Origin: CAZGMJ01 sp964649005
Lineage (GTDB): Bacteria > Planctomycetota > Phycisphaerae > Sedimentisphaerales > Anaerobacaceae
Assembly: GCA_964649005.1 (NCBI GenBank)
Contig: CAZYMD010000048.1
Coordinates: 1 to 27,685 of the forward strand
Direction: 5' to 3'
DNA: 27,685 nt
Shown here: positions 1 to 8,769 of the stretch, one piece after another
Layout: each line of letters begins with the position of its first letter
Numbering within the stretch: the stretch's first letter is position 1
The notes under the pieces: generated by a model
What the model was told of the DNA's origin: nothing
Seen by the model: the letters and a program-made list of their open reading frames with translations, nothing else
The model's database searches: none
Translations under genes and position numbers: made by a program

Positions 1-1561
1 TATCCGCCCATTCGTTCGGATCATTCGGGAAGACGTCCTGACAATCCGGTACGCCGTCACCGTCAGTATCTCCTGACTCAAAAGCCCCCATATCTACTAT
101 AGGAGACGTACCGTTTCCCGTATCGGGCACATTTGGCCGGTCTACGAAACGCGGATTTCCGTCAAAATCGATTGTAATTCCGACCGGCACCGCATTATTG
201 TCACCGGCATCGATACAGAGCGATCCGAATCCAAGGTGAAGGTTTCCATAATCGTTATTGGCTCCTTCATCCACATTCGCTGTGCTATAATTATCTATCC
301 ACCCGTCGCCACCATCTGAAGGTGTGCGGACATACCGCGGATCTTCATCAATATTTCCAATCCCAGGCCAGCCGCCCTGGATATTGCAGTAGGTCGCAAT
401 GGTTGAAGAAGTGTCTACGTTGATGATCACATCCGGCCCGTTGCCCCACAGAATGCAGTTCAAAAATATCGGACTGCTGGCCTCACAGTTGTATATAGTG
501 CTACCCGAAACTCTACACGTATTGCTGCTGAAAGTACAGTTGGTCACTATTGGTATGCTCGACATACGATTATATATCGCACCACCACTAATGCCAAAAT
601 TGCCACTAAAGGAGCAATTTATAATGCTGGGGCTGCTCGTTTTATAGTTGCATATAGCACCACCTCGAAAACCGTGATTGCCACTAAAGGAACAATTCGC
701 GATGATTGGGTTGCTCTGGATATTGTATATCGCACCGCCGAGAGATCCCCTGTTATTGAGGAAAGTGCAGCGGGTAATCGTTGCACAACTTCCGTAAAGA
801 TTACCTATAGCTCCACCGGGGCTACCATGGTTGTTCACAAAGGTGCAGTCTGTAATGGTCGGGCTGCTGGCATCATTCCACATTGCGCCGGCGTTGGAAC
901 TGTAATTTCCACTGAACGTACAGGATACTACAACAGGATTTGAGCCCAAGATATTGTGCATTGCGCCGCCAATACAGCCCGCGTTCTGTGTAAACGTGCA
1001 GTTCGTTATAGTCGGGCTACCGGTCGCAGTAAACATCCCGCCGCCGCCGTAGGACCATGTGTCCCTCGCGTTGCCGCCCATGATGTGAAAACCGTTAAGA
1101 ACGGGCGAGGCATCCGTCCCATTGCCTGTAACGACGTGGTGGGTGTTCTCATCACTGTTGGCAAAATCAGGACCGTCATCACCATTAAGATCGCCAGAGA
1201 GAACCGTCTCATACAGATCAACGTCGCGTGCATTCGGGTCCGGCTCGCCAAAACCGGCATAGCCGCCCTTGAGAACAACGCCATTGACAAGTTGAAATGT
1301 CGCTGTCCGGTCACCCGTACCGGTAGGATTCAGAGTATCCTCATCCGGCCTGTAAACACCCTTGGAAACTCGAATCTCATCACCATCGCTGGCAATAGCC
1401 AAAGCGTCCTGAAGGTAATTGAAAGCATCGGTCCACGAAGAGCCGTCATTAGCGCCGACTGCATCGGCATCCACATAGATGGCGCCCGCAAAAACGGATA
1501 CACTCGATAGTGCAAGAAAGAACAAACTAGCAGCAAGATTCTTTGGCGACAGCATCTTCAT
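1..1561 (-). CDS. Secreted parallel beta-helix protein with Pmp-like repeats (partial, 3' end beyond window)
   Basis: The frame is open from 1561 to the window edge (520 codons, no stop). Residues 1-25 form a signal peptide ending near VFA-GA. Residues 27-70 carry the 'IYVDADA...GSSWTDAF..LQDAL' opening common in planctomycete right-handed beta-helix proteins. Residues 181-375 hold about eight coils of roughly 26 residues built on 'SPxIxNCxFxxN...GGAI'. Residues 445-496 have the 'SLCIDAGDN...DFDGNPRFVD...VDMGAFE' signature (choice-of-anchor Q type), and 499-520 begin a thrombospondin type 3-like calcium repeat (DTDGDGVPD). It is probably a surface or secreted adhesin or polysaccharide-binding protein; catalysis is not evident. 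Two ATGs compete: 1561, and 1555, which sits at better spacing (9 nt) from the GGAG at 1565-1568. A TATAGT -10-like hexamer lies at 1668-1673 without a good -35. Confidence 0.85.
   Translation of the reverse strand, partial: MKMLSPKNLAASLFFLALSSVSVFAGAIYVDADAVGANDGSSWTDAFNYLQDALAIASDGDEIRVSKGVYRPDEDTLNPTGTGDRTATFQLVNGVVLKGGYAGFGEPDPNARDVDLYETVLSGDLNGDDGPDFANSDENTHHVVTGNGTDASPVLNGFHIMGGNARDTWSYGGGGMFTATGSPTITNCTFTQNAGCIGGAMHNILGSNPVVVSCTFSGNYSSNAGAMWNDASSPTITDCTFVNNHGSPGGAIGNLYGSCATITRCTFLNNRGSLGGAIYNIQSNPIIANCSFSGNHGFRGGAICNYKTSSPSIINCSFSGNFGISGGAIYNRMSSIPIVTNCTFSSNTCRVSGSTIYNCEASSPIFLNCILWGNGPDVIINVDTSSTIATYCNIQGGWPGIGNIDEDPRYVRTPSDGGDGWIDNYSTANVDEGANNDYGNLHLGFGSLCIDAGDNNAVPVGITIDFDGNPRFVDRPNVPDTGNGTSPIVDMGAFESGDTDGDGVPDCQDVFPNDPNEWAD
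437..1021 (-). repeat. Pmp-like GGAI/FxxN tandem repeats with a cysteine ladder
   Basis: About eight degenerate coding repeats of 25-27 residues (75-81 nt) lie within the beta-helix gene. Each coil has a CxF-x-x-N element, and most have a GGA[IM] element about 7 residues later. The CxF cysteines fall at residues 188, 214, 239, 265, 290, 316, 342 and 369, which is about one per coil and predicts a stacked cysteine ladder. The tetrapeptides GGAI and FxxN are the hallmark of chlamydial polymorphic membrane proteins. Confidence 0.8.
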
Positions 1562-1713
1562 TTTCTCCAAATAAATGGTTCGATTGTTGAAAGATGGATT
1601 CCTGTTCCTATATGTCGCGCAGACCGATAGCGCCTGCAATTTCAACGTCCGTGCGCGCATTCTTCCTACTATACACAGAAAAACGGGTGAAAATCCGAAT
1701 CAGGCAAGTCCTT

Positions 1714-1734
1714 AAAAACGGCATGCAAAGCCGT
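1714..1734 (-). terminator. Short stem-loop with T-run in the leader of the beta-helix gene
   Basis: On the minus strand ACGGC (1734-1730), a 7-nt loop and GCCGT (1722-1718) are followed by TTTT. The 5-bp stem is weak for an intrinsic terminator. No minus-strand gene ends here, so if it works at all it would act as an attenuator in the leader of the beta-helix gene. Confidence 0.2.
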
Positions 1735-1957
1735 GCGAGCCCCGGAGAAACATACAACTGATGCTATCTCTTCGTTCCATCAACTACAAACATCACCCTA
1801 ACATCTGTTAATCTTAGGCTATTTCAACATTAAAAGCAAGCGCAAAAAGACCCTAAAGCAACATTATTCCCCCAAACTTCCACTTGCAACACCGCTATCC
1901 GCCCATATGTAAAAATGGTATCACTCATACCCAATTTGCATATTCATGAAATCCTAA

Positions 1958-1986
1958 TTGACACAGCCCCAAATGCTGCTTCAAAT
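1958..1986 (+). promoter_or_regulatory. Sigma70-like promoter for the DUF4038 gene
   Basis: A perfect -35 hexamer TTGACA (1958-1963) is followed by a 17-nt spacer and TCAAAT (1981-1986), a 4/6 match to the -10 consensus. The predicted start near 1993 gives a leader of about 47 nt before the ATG at 2040, with a Shine-Dalgarno AAGGA at 2026-2030. Confidence 0.45.
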
Positions 1987-2039
1987 AAATCAAGCTCGGA
2001 ATGCTCAAACAAGCATCCGCCATTTAAGGATATAATCTT

Positions 2040-3683
2040 ATGTATCGAATAAGGATCATCGCCCTTACTTTTACGACCTTATGTACGGTCTCAGCTTCAA
2101 CCGCCGCACAAATCGAAGTACCCCTCTACGGGGTGCATGAGCTGCAGTTTGCCGGCCCGATTTGCAGTTCCGCAGACTGCCCGGCCAGAGATATCGAACT
2201 ACTCACACAATGGCGCCACGAGAGCGGTACGCCAACTTGCAAAATCCTGGGCTTCTGGGACGGTGACGGCAAAGGCGGCTCCGAAGGCAAGATCTTCAAA
2301 GTCAGATTTTGCCCAACAAAGATGGGCAAATGGACGCTTGTCCGCACAGAATCGAACAATCCTAAACTCGATGGGCAGAATCAGGGCTACTCTATCCTAT
2401 GCACCATCAGCCACAACAAAGGATTCTGGATACCCGACCAGGCTTCAGGCAATCGCTGGTATAAACGCTCCGACGGCTCTCACCCCTATATCGTCGGCAA
2501 CACGATGTACAGCTTCCTCTCAGAATACGATGATAAAGGCCCCACCGGTGGCAACGTCGCTGATGACATCAAAGCCAACAGCAAGTACTTCAAGAAAGTT
2601 CGCTTCGCTCTTACAGCCGACAGATATCCACACCCGACGGACAAGCCCTTCCTCGACGATGTGGGCAATCCCACTGACAACGGTAACTTCTCGCACAGAC
2701 CAAATCCGGCGTGGTTCCATAAACGTGTCGATCTCGCAGTTCAAACGGCGCTCGATAACGACCTGATCGCCGATATGATCCTCAACGGTCCCGATACCGA
2801 ACACTCCCGCTCCGTGCTCCGCGCCGCCGCCAACGAGGGCGACTGCACCCCGCTACTCAAATACATCGCCGCCCGCTATGGCAGTTATCCAAACGTCTGG
2901 ATGTGCCTCGCAAATGAATTCGACATCAAGGAGCCTAAATACACAACAGGCCAGATTATTCGCTTTGGCCAAACATTGCGTGGCTTGCTTCCCTACCAGA
3001 CACCGATGAGCGTACACGCCAGACCTCGCGACTGGTATAAAGAGCTAAACAGCACTCCGGCATGGCACGACCACGTCACTCTCCAGAAGAAGATCAAGAA
3101 GCTCCCCATCGCCACCGATTTCATCGCCCGCAATTACCCAATAGGCAGCAACAAGCCTGTGATTGACGATGAACTGGCATACGAGGGCAAAGGCGACGGC
3201 TGGACCGAAGCTGACGTAATCGAGGCACACCTCGGCGCCTTCCTTGGGGGTGGCTATGGCACCACAGGTCATAAGCCCGCATCCAAAAAAGGCCACTACT
3301 TTTTCGGGAATTTCAAGGCTTCCGAACACAAGTCCGCCGACAACCTCTTGTATCTTAGTAAAGTCATCGACGAAAACATAACCTTCTGGCAAATGTCACC
3401 GGTCGAAGACTCCGACCGAAACGACACAAAAGCGGGAATTTTCGAAAACATCGATCCCGATTTTCGCGTGATGCAGTGGCCGGGCTGCGAATACGTCCTC
3501 GGCGCTAACAAACGGCATCGTGACATTAAAGTTAACCTGCCCGCCGGTCGCTGGCGCATTGAATCTCACGAAATCATCCACAAAAAAACCGAGAGAATCA
3601 GTGAAAATGCGCAGAGCGAATTCATCTTCAATGTCCCCCAATCACGAGCCACCCTCTTTCACTTCAGAAGGATACCGAAGTAG
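2040..3683 (+). CDS. Secreted DUF5060/DUF4038-type glycoside hydrolase-like protein
   Basis: This is a 547-residue protein with a signal peptide (about 1-23, cleaved near STAA-QIE). Residues 25-115 look like the DUF5060 beta-sandwich (fixed positions such as FWDGDGKGG and the KVRFCP...GKWT pattern). Residues 125-450 look like the DUF4038 TIM barrel related to GH140 apiosidases and other putative pectin-side-chain hydrolases. Candidate catalytic carboxylates are E293 (CLANEFD, acid/base position) and E378 (VIDDELAYEG, nucleophile position), 85 residues apart as expected for a clan-A-like barrel. Residues 460-547 form a C-terminal beta domain of the collagen-binding-like type often found in these enzymes. 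The start has AAGGA 9 nt upstream. It converges on the MFS gene 40 bp downstream with no clear terminator. The substrate cannot be deduced. Confidence 0.85.
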   Translation: MYRIRIIALTFTTLCTVSASTAAQIEVPLYGVHELQFAGPICSSADCPARDIELLTQWRHESGTPTCKILGFWDGDGKGGSEGKIFKVRFCPTKMGKWTLVRTESNNPKLDGQNQGYSILCTISHNKGFWIPDQASGNRWYKRSDGSHPYIVGNTMYSFLSEYDDKGPTGGNVADDIKANSKYFKKVRFALTADRYPHPTDKPFLDDVGNPTDNGNFSHRPNPAWFHKRVDLAVQTALDNDLIADMILNGPDTEHSRSVLRAAANEGDCTPLLKYIAARYGSYPNVWMCLANEFDIKEPKYTTGQIIRFGQTLRGLLPYQTPMSVHARPRDWYKELNSTPAWHDHVTLQKKIKKLPIATDFIARNYPIGSNKPVIDDELAYEGKGDGWTEADVIEAHLGAFLGGGYGTTGHKPASKKGHYFFGNFKASEHKSADNLLYLSKVIDENITFWQMSPVEDSDRNDTKAGIFENIDPDFRVMQWPGCEYVLGANKRHRDIKVNLPAGRWRIESHEIIHKKTERISENAQSEFIFNVPQSRATLFHFRRIPK

Positions 3684-3723
3684 TCTCCCGGCAACAGAAT
3701 ATCTTGAGAATGACTCCCTGGAA

Positions 3724-4971
3724 TCATGCAGCCTGCACCTGTGATCTTGGCTTCAGAAAGGTCCAGACCAACGCCTGAGCCAGCAGGCCGAGAACGAGAA
3801 TAATTATTGCAAACCAATAAGGCGAGTAAGCGCCGAGATTTCTGGCCAGGTAGCCGCCTGAGCCAGAGCCGAGGATCACGCCGAGCGAGAGAGTGACTTC
3901 GTGTATCGCCATTTGGGTCGAACGCTTCTTGCTTCCGCAGGCGCCGTAATAGAGGTGCGAGCTGTAGGCAAAACCAAACCCGGAGCCCATGATTACGAAC
4001 GCCGGCACGAAAATCCAAAGCGTATGGCCGAAGATTATTAAAAGCAGCGAGAGCACCAGAACTAACTGTGCGACAAAAAGATACGCCGGCTTGAAGTGCC
4101 AGAAACCAAACCTTCCCGCACCGGTCAGGACCAGAAAATTGCAGATGCCGAATATCATGATAATCGCCCCGAACTGCGTCTCGGTATATCCCATATCGGT
4201 GAACAACAGTGCGAACTGCGAGCGTGAGATACCCAGATAACTCCATGAACAGAACAGAGCTATACGGGCCATCCACTTCATTCGCAACAGCAAGCCCTCG
4301 TCGAGGCGCATTTCCGGCGAATCGACAAACTTCGTTGAAGCTGTACTACCCGCCGAGCTATCATGAGCCAGACACAGCAGAACAAAGCAAACAGCCAGGC
4401 ACCCCGCACTCAGCACAATAGGCCCTATGGTGCTCGCATCCACAATCGCACCGCCTATCAACGGCCCTGCAATCGCCGCACCGGACCACATGCCGTTGTA
4501 CGCCCCGAGCCGGCGGTTGAGCAGCACCCCCTCGTAGTCCGCGGACACCCACGTCATGAGAAAAGGCCAATAAAGTGACATAGCCGCCCCGGCAAGCACG
4601 CCCGCTCCAATCACGGCCCAGATAAGCACGCCTCGACCGAGCTGCTCGTGAGCTATGGCATGATAGACCACAAGAACAATCACGACCGTCGCCACGAACA
4701 TCAGAGCCGCAGCCATTCGCGTCGTATGCCTCGGATTGAGATGGCCAAGCATCGTAGCGGCATACAGCAGACACAACAAATAACCGAGCATATTGGCCGC
4801 CCATACCAACCCGACGTGCTCTTCGGTGCCGCCAATGTTACGTATGATAAACGGCATCACCGTCCACAGTACGCTCAGACTTATCGCCATCGCAAACGCC
4901 GCCCCGTAAAGCGGCCAGACGCCTCGCGAAGCTCTCACCAGGTTGTTGTCCAACATGTCATCCATTATCAT
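3724..4971 (-). CDS. Major facilitator superfamily transporter
   Basis: This 415-residue protein is made of about twelve hydrophobic helices in two halves. Helix 1 begins near residue 19 (WPLYGAAFAMAISLSVLW), and a long polar loop around 205-225 (SSAGSTASTKFVDSPEMRLDEG) separates the halves. The motif 'SLYWPFLMTWVSADYEG' and 'AYNGMWSGAAIAGPLIGG' in helices 4-5 fit MFS_1 carriers. It would sit in the inner membrane. The substrate is unknown; sugar or oligosaccharide uptake is possible from context, and drug efflux cannot be excluded. No good Shine-Dalgarno precedes the ATG at 4971. Met4 and Met6 are alternatives, so the exact start is uncertain by a few residues. It is a single transcription unit pointing away from the TonB receptor gene. 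Confidence 0.85.
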   Translation of the reverse strand: MIMDDMLDNNLVRASRGVWPLYGAAFAMAISLSVLWTVMPFIIRNIGGTEEHVGLVWAANMLGYLLCLLYAATMLGHLNPRHTTRMAAALMFVATVVIVLVVYHAIAHEQLGRGVLIWAVIGAGVLAGAAMSLYWPFLMTWVSADYEGVLLNRRLGAYNGMWSGAAIAGPLIGGAIVDASTIGPIVLSAGCLAVCFVLLCLAHDSSAGSTASTKFVDSPEMRLDEGLLLRMKWMARIALFCSWSYLGISRSQFALLFTDMGYTETQFGAIIMIFGICNFLVLTGAGRFGFWHFKPAYLFVAQLVLVLSLLLIIFGHTLWIFVPAFVIMGSGFGFAYSSHLYYGACGSKKRSTQMAIHEVTLSLGVILGSGSGGYLARNLGAYSPYWFAIIILVLGLLAQALVWTFLKPRSQVQAA

Positions 4972-5345
4972 TCACACAAACGCAGCCATTTTACCTTCGA
5001 AAACGAACATTGCTACAGGATAATGGACGTCCCGTTTCCTTTGCACACACAAATCCCTGCCTGATCAAGATTCGATAACGTTCATGATCCACCCGCGTGT
5101 TGATCTGATTGGCCCTGAGTGGTGGGTAATTCAATACGGAACACAACTTTCAGAGTCATTTATGAAAGAGTACGCCTGAAATGGCACAGAGTACATCTGA
5201 AGACATGTCCCTGATCTGACGATAGCTCGTTATTAGCGCTGATTATCGATGGGGATGTAGTTTCAGTCAGGTCATATGAAAAACAGTAATACTACTCGAC
5301 CACATGTTTGCGGATTCTCCTTCATGCGGTACAGAGGGCACTAAA
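4972..5345. other. Divergent intergenic region, MFS / TonB receptor
   Basis: This 374-bp region holds no convincing gene. It contains the imperfect 14-bp direct repeats at 5167-5201, described separately, and an in-frame ATG at 5304 that lacks a ribosome site and is probably not the receptor start. No recognisable riboswitch was found; a B12 box was looked for specifically. No strong promoter hexamers stand out. Confidence 0.5.
5167..5201. repeat. Two 14-bp imperfect direct repeats, 21-bp period
   Basis: AGAGTACGCCTGAA (5167-5180) and AGAGTACATCTGAA (5188-5201) agree at 12 of 14 positions and start exactly 21 bp apart, which is two helical turns. They lie 145-180 bp upstream of the TonB receptor start and may be an operator for a protein binding one face of the DNA. 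Confidence 0.4.
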
Positions 5346-5348
5346 GTG
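5334..5348 (+). promoter_or_regulatory. Ribosome binding site deciding a GTG start for the TonB receptor
   Basis: GAGG at 5334-5337 lies 8 nt before an in-frame GTG at 5346. The in-frame ATGs at 5304 and 5361 have no comparable site. Starting at 5346 puts the basic residues MAFKTMHR directly before the hydrophobic signal core. Confidence 0.5.
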
Positions 5349-7376
5349 GCATTCAAAACGATGCATCGCTACTTGATTCTAAGTGTTTGGGCCCTGATAT
5401 TGCTCTGTCCAATACAACTTTTGCATGCCCAGGACGACCAAAACTTCCTGGATATGTCACTCGAAGAGCTGATGGAAGTTCCCGTTGTGGTCTCGGGCTC
5501 CCGCCATGAACAGAAGATAACCGATTCGTCAGTTCCGATAACTATAATAACAAGCGAAGATATTCACTATAGCGGGTTGACCTCTTTGAGTGATGTGCTT
5601 CAGTTTGCCCCTGGAATGGATGTCATTGGTATAAGCCGACTCAGAAGCGCCGTCGGTGTCCGAGGTCTGCACGATTATATTTCAGACAGGACCCTCACCC
5701 TAATAAACGGACGTGCCGCTGACAGCCCCTTCTTCGGAGGCTCTGAATTCTACAGGCTGCCCGTTCTTATGGAGGATATAGACAGAATCGAAATAGTCCG
5801 AGGACCAGGCGGAGCCGCATGGGGAGCCAATGCCTTCACAGGTGTAATAAATATCATTACAAAGAAACCACAGGATGTCAAAGGCTGGTTCGTATCCTCG
5901 ACTGTCAACGAGTTCGGAGACACATACTCACACCTGCGTTGGGGTGAGCAAATGGGAAAATGGGCATGGCGCACATCCGTCGGATATGAAGACTTTGAAT
6001 CATCAGACGACGCCGGATCTGGCGAATTCAGAACTGCAAAACCAGCCATCAATTCTCTGATTGGATACAATTCCTATGAGGCCCAGGACTACTCACGTAA
6101 TATGAGAATTGATACCGAAGCTGTGTACAAGCATTCGGAAGATACAAAGCTGACAGTCGGAACTGTATACTCTCACAATCAAATCGGAGACTATGAATTC
6201 CTCGGCTTCTACCCCGGCGGCAGAGGATGGCACGAAACCGTAAGATCACACGTGAGGATCGACAAAAACTATGACAGCGGCAACTCAGGCTACCTTCAAT
6301 GGTTCGGCAATTTCGCAAATTCAAAAGTACCAACCCTCATGAAATGGTTCACAGCCGAGAATGACATCGAAGGCCAGTACAATTTTAAGTGGTCTGAAAA
6401 GCACAGCACATCAGTTGGCGCCAATGTACGATTCCTTAACATGAAGGGATCGATGATGGACGTACAGAACCTTAATTCCATCAATAGTCCCTACGATGAA
6501 GAGATGATCGGCCTGTTCGCCATCGAAACAGTCAAGGTTACTGACAGACTCACACTCGAGGGTCAGGTCCGCACAGACTGGTATACAGGCACAGAAAAAG
6601 ACTGGTCCACACGACTCAGTGCTATCTATGGTCTCGATGAAGAGAAGGATCATACCCTTCGCCTGAGTTTCGCAAGAGCATTCCGTTCACCTTATGCTGT
6701 TCTGCAGAACACTACAAGCAGCCGGATATATAATTCAGGACTTCCAGGTTACCTGGTTCATTTCAACATGCCCAGCAACCTTAGCAATGAGGAAACGTGG
6801 TCCGTTGAAGCGGGATATGCAGGTCGATGGGATAATGGTGTAACCTTCCGCGCCGATGCATATTACCAGAGGTTTGAGGACCTCATAGGGTACAGCATAA
6901 CAGAATCACTGCCTGTCACATATTATACTCCGGCCAATATCGACGGAGCAGACTCGTGGGGCATGGAAACGGAAATAGCCCACGAGACAAAAGCTCGAAA
7001 GCTCTCGCTGTGGTACAGCTACAACGATTTCGACGAAGACAGAACCGGACAACTGATCCGTTCCTACAAACCTGCCAGGCACAAAGCCGGCCTGACAGCA
7101 CGATTGTTCCTGCCCGACAACTGGACATTCAATACAAACTACAAATTCACCAACACGACGCCCATCGCAGGCGAGACAATGTTATTCCCTATTGAAATGT
7201 CCCACCGCCTCGACTTAACCTTTGCAAAGGCGTTCTCCGAAAACAGAGGTGAATTGATGTTCGGTGTTGCAGACCTTCTGAACAAGACATATGCTCCACA
7301 TTCCGCAATAGGCGGCATCACCGCTCACGAGATACCAGGCAGGTATTTCTTCCTGCGGCTGCAATACAGATTCTAA
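5346..7376 (+). CDS. TonB-dependent outer-membrane receptor
   Basis: About 676 residues from the GTG. A signal peptide covers roughly 1-28 (core LILSVWALILLCPIQLL, cleaved near HAQ). The segment 'LDMSLEELMEVPVVVSGSR' precedes the plug, with 'VPITIITSEDI' and 'DRIEIVRGPGGAAWGANAFTGVI' marking the plug domain (about 50-160). The remainder is a 22-strand-type beta-barrel rich in alternating aromatics, with TonB receptor signatures such as LRLSFARAFRSP and a terminal phenylalanine (LRLQYRF) expected for Bam-mediated insertion. It would import a siderophore, cobalamin or oligosaccharide using TonB/ExbB/ExbD encoded elsewhere. No SusD partner is adjacent, and the length suits the classical receptor group better than SusC. 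The ligand cannot be assigned. Its start is uncertain among 5304, 5346 and 5361. Confidence 0.9.
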   Translation: MAFKTMHRYLILSVWALILLCPIQLLHAQDDQNFLDMSLEELMEVPVVVSGSRHEQKITDSSVPITIITSEDIHYSGLTSLSDVLQFAPGMDVIGISRLRSAVGVRGLHDYISDRTLTLINGRAADSPFFGGSEFYRLPVLMEDIDRIEIVRGPGGAAWGANAFTGVINIITKKPQDVKGWFVSSTVNEFGDTYSHLRWGEQMGKWAWRTSVGYEDFESSDDAGSGEFRTAKPAINSLIGYNSYEAQDYSRNMRIDTEAVYKHSEDTKLTVGTVYSHNQIGDYEFLGFYPGGRGWHETVRSHVRIDKNYDSGNSGYLQWFGNFANSKVPTLMKWFTAENDIEGQYNFKWSEKHSTSVGANVRFLNMKGSMMDVQNLNSINSPYDEEMIGLFAIETVKVTDRLTLEGQVRTDWYTGTEKDWSTRLSAIYGLDEEKDHTLRLSFARAFRSPYAVLQNTTSSRIYNSGLPGYLVHFNMPSNLSNEETWSVEAGYAGRWDNGVTFRADAYYQRFEDLIGYSITESLPVTYYTPANIDGADSWGMETEIAHETKARKLSLWYSYNDFDEDRTGQLIRSYKPARHKAGLTARLFLPDNWTFNTNYKFTNTTPIAGETMLFPIEMSHRLDLTFAKAFSENRGELMFGVADLLNKTYAPHSAIGGITAHEIPGRYFFLRLQYRF

Positions 7377-7433
7377 GCCACCGCCTACATATCACCTTAC
7401 GATCAATGCCACACGGCCAACTCACAGAAACAG

Positions 7434-7469
7434 AAAAAGCCCCGACGAAACAAGTGTCCCGACAGGGCT
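7434..7469 (-). terminator. Intrinsic terminator of the vWA operon
   Basis: On the minus strand AGCCCTGTCG (7469-7460) can pair with CGTCGGGGCT (7447-7438), with one mismatch and one wobble. A 12-nt loop separates the arms, and a T-run corresponding to A7434-7438 follows. It lies about 33 bp after the stop codon at 7502. Confidence 0.6.
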
Positions 7470-7501
7470 ATTCTCTCCCTTAATTCACACAACAAACGAG
7501 G

Positions 7502-8722
7502 CTATTTCTCTTCCTTTTTCACATCATCCTTAGATTCCTCTGGCACTTCCGGCTTCTCGAATTTGAAGTTATTCTTTCGTGCCTGTTCGCGCACTGCTTT
7601 GATAATGGCTGAGCCGAGCGTGTCGGCCTTGCCTGTTGTCTTCTTCATTTCTTGAGCAACATACTGCTTTCGCTGCTCGTTGAGCTGCTGGATCTGCTGT
7701 TGAATCTTCGCTCGCTCTTTGGCTTTGGCTTCAATGTATACCTTTCTTTCTTCAGGCTTCATCTTCTGCATTTCTTCGGGCAATTCCTTCTCTTCGATCC
7801 CGCTGAAGTCAAAACTATCGCTCTTGTAGGCGTCAACAAGATCCCATGCTTCGTTGCGATAATTGCGCGAAGACTTGGCTACCGATCTCTGCAACGCCGC
7901 TTCTGCTGAGGCTACTCCAGCATTCCTGTCCTGGGCGTTCTGTCTCTCTTTCAACTCCACGCCCCTGCGACCATATGCGAGGTAGGTGCTGTTAAGCTTA
8001 AAATTGAGTTCGCTTATCTGCTTGTCCTGAGGCGCCTCGATATGTACGACCTGCCGATTGTGGTCGATGTTCAGAAATCGTCCATCGGCAAGCATGGCCG
8101 CATCCTTCCAGCCACCGTCAATTCCCTGCTGTTCAGGGCGACAGTGGACCGTATTGACCACGATACCCTTATTTATAGCGGTCTTGCAGGATTTTCTGTA
8201 GTCGACCGGTCCCTGTGTGAAAGGCTCGTTGCCGGCGATGAAAATTACCTTCAAATCGTCCGGCGAGTCACTCCATTGCAACTCGGCCGTAGCGTCTTTG
8301 ATGACCCAGCCACAATACTCGCTGCCGCCGTTCGTCTTCAGAGCGAACAGCTCTTCTGATATCTTATCGAGGTCCGTCGTGAAAGGAACAATCTGCCTGA
8401 TGTAACCGTCTTTTTTAGCCAGCGAACTCTTGCCATACTCGTAGAGAGCCACCTGCACATCCGGCGCCAGGCCGTCACGTTTGGCAAAGATGAACTCATT
8501 GACGATGGCCCATAGTTCGGTCCGCGCCTGGTCGATAAGGCCGGACATACTTCCGCTCGTGTCCAGCAGAATAGCCATTTGCACAAGCGGCACCTTTTGA
8601 ATAGCGGGCATTGCAGTTGCGGCGGGCGCCGGTCTTACATGCATCTTCTCCTCTGCCCAGGCAAGCCCAACCAGCAATACCAATACTGCAAAAGCGATTG
8701 TTATGATCCGCGCCTTTTTCAT
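7502..8722 (-). CDS. Exported von Willebrand factor A domain protein with charged C-terminus
   Basis: The preferred start is the ATG at 8722 (406 residues) because AAGGAG (8730-8735) sits 7 nt upstream and the protein then opens with a textbook signal peptide (MKKARIITIAFAVLVLLVGLA, cleaved near AWA-EE). A longer frame to 8776 would prepend an arginine-rich stretch. Residues 46-225 are a vWA fold with the metal-site motif D54-T-S56-G-S58. The second metal ligand position is Ser134 (NGGSEY) instead of Thr, and the usual Asp of the third motif is Asn165 (FIAGNEPF). Residues 315-360 are a Glu/Lys/Gln-rich probable coiled coil and the tail is highly charged. It is periplasmic or surface-bound. 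It follows the VIT-vWA gene by 47 bp and is probably co-transcribed. A scaffold or adhesion role is inferred, with no enzymatic signature. Confidence 0.8.
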   Translation of the reverse strand: MKKARIITIAFAVLVLLVGLAWAEEKMHVRPAPAATAMPAIQKVPLVQMAILLDTSGSMSGLIDQARTELWAIVNEFIFAKRDGLAPDVQVALYEYGKSSLAKKDGYIRQIVPFTTDLDKISEELFALKTNGGSEYCGWVIKDATAELQWSDSPDDLKVIFIAGNEPFTQGPVDYRKSCKTAINKGIVVNTVHCRPEQQGIDGGWKDAAMLADGRFLNIDHNRQVVHIEAPQDKQISELNFKLNSTYLAYGRRGVELKERQNAQDRNAGVASAEAALQRSVAKSSRNYRNEAWDLVDAYKSDSFDFSGIEEKELPEEMQKMKPEERKVYIEAKAKERAKIQQQIQQLNEQRKQYVAQEMKKTTGKADTLGSAIIKAVREQARKNNFKFEKPEVPEESKDDVKKEEK

Positions 8723-8769
8723 TTCGTTTCTCCTTCGGTTTCGAGATAAGGTTCGCTTTTTTCGGAACA

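Larger units (their letters stand above)
1562..2039. other. Divergent intergenic region between beta-helix and DUF4038 genes
   Basis: These 478 bp separate two divergent genes. I find no coding frame with a ribosome site. It contains a promoter candidate for the rightward gene (1958-1986), a TATAGT element (1668-1673) facing the leftward gene, and a small stem-loop with a T-run on the minus strand (1714-1734). The rest is A/T-rich and shows nothing recognisable. Confidence 0.6.

Noticed and set aside
956..1510. A 184-codon open frame on the plus strand.
   Set aside because: It lies wholly inside, and antisense to, the beta-helix gene, which has a signal peptide, clear repeats and a ribosome site. 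The antisense frame has no recognisable protein features.
1700..1750. GCATGCAAAGCCGTGCGAGCCCCGG on the plus strand, partly like the second half of a c-di-GMP riboswitch.
   Set aside because: The required first half and the second helix are missing, and the segment is about 290 bp from the plus-strand gene. It is listed only as a weak stem-loop.
5041..5345. Cobalamin riboswitch upstream of the TonB receptor.
   Set aside because: I found no B12-box core (GCCACTG-like) or conserved cobalamin aptamer elements on the plus strand.
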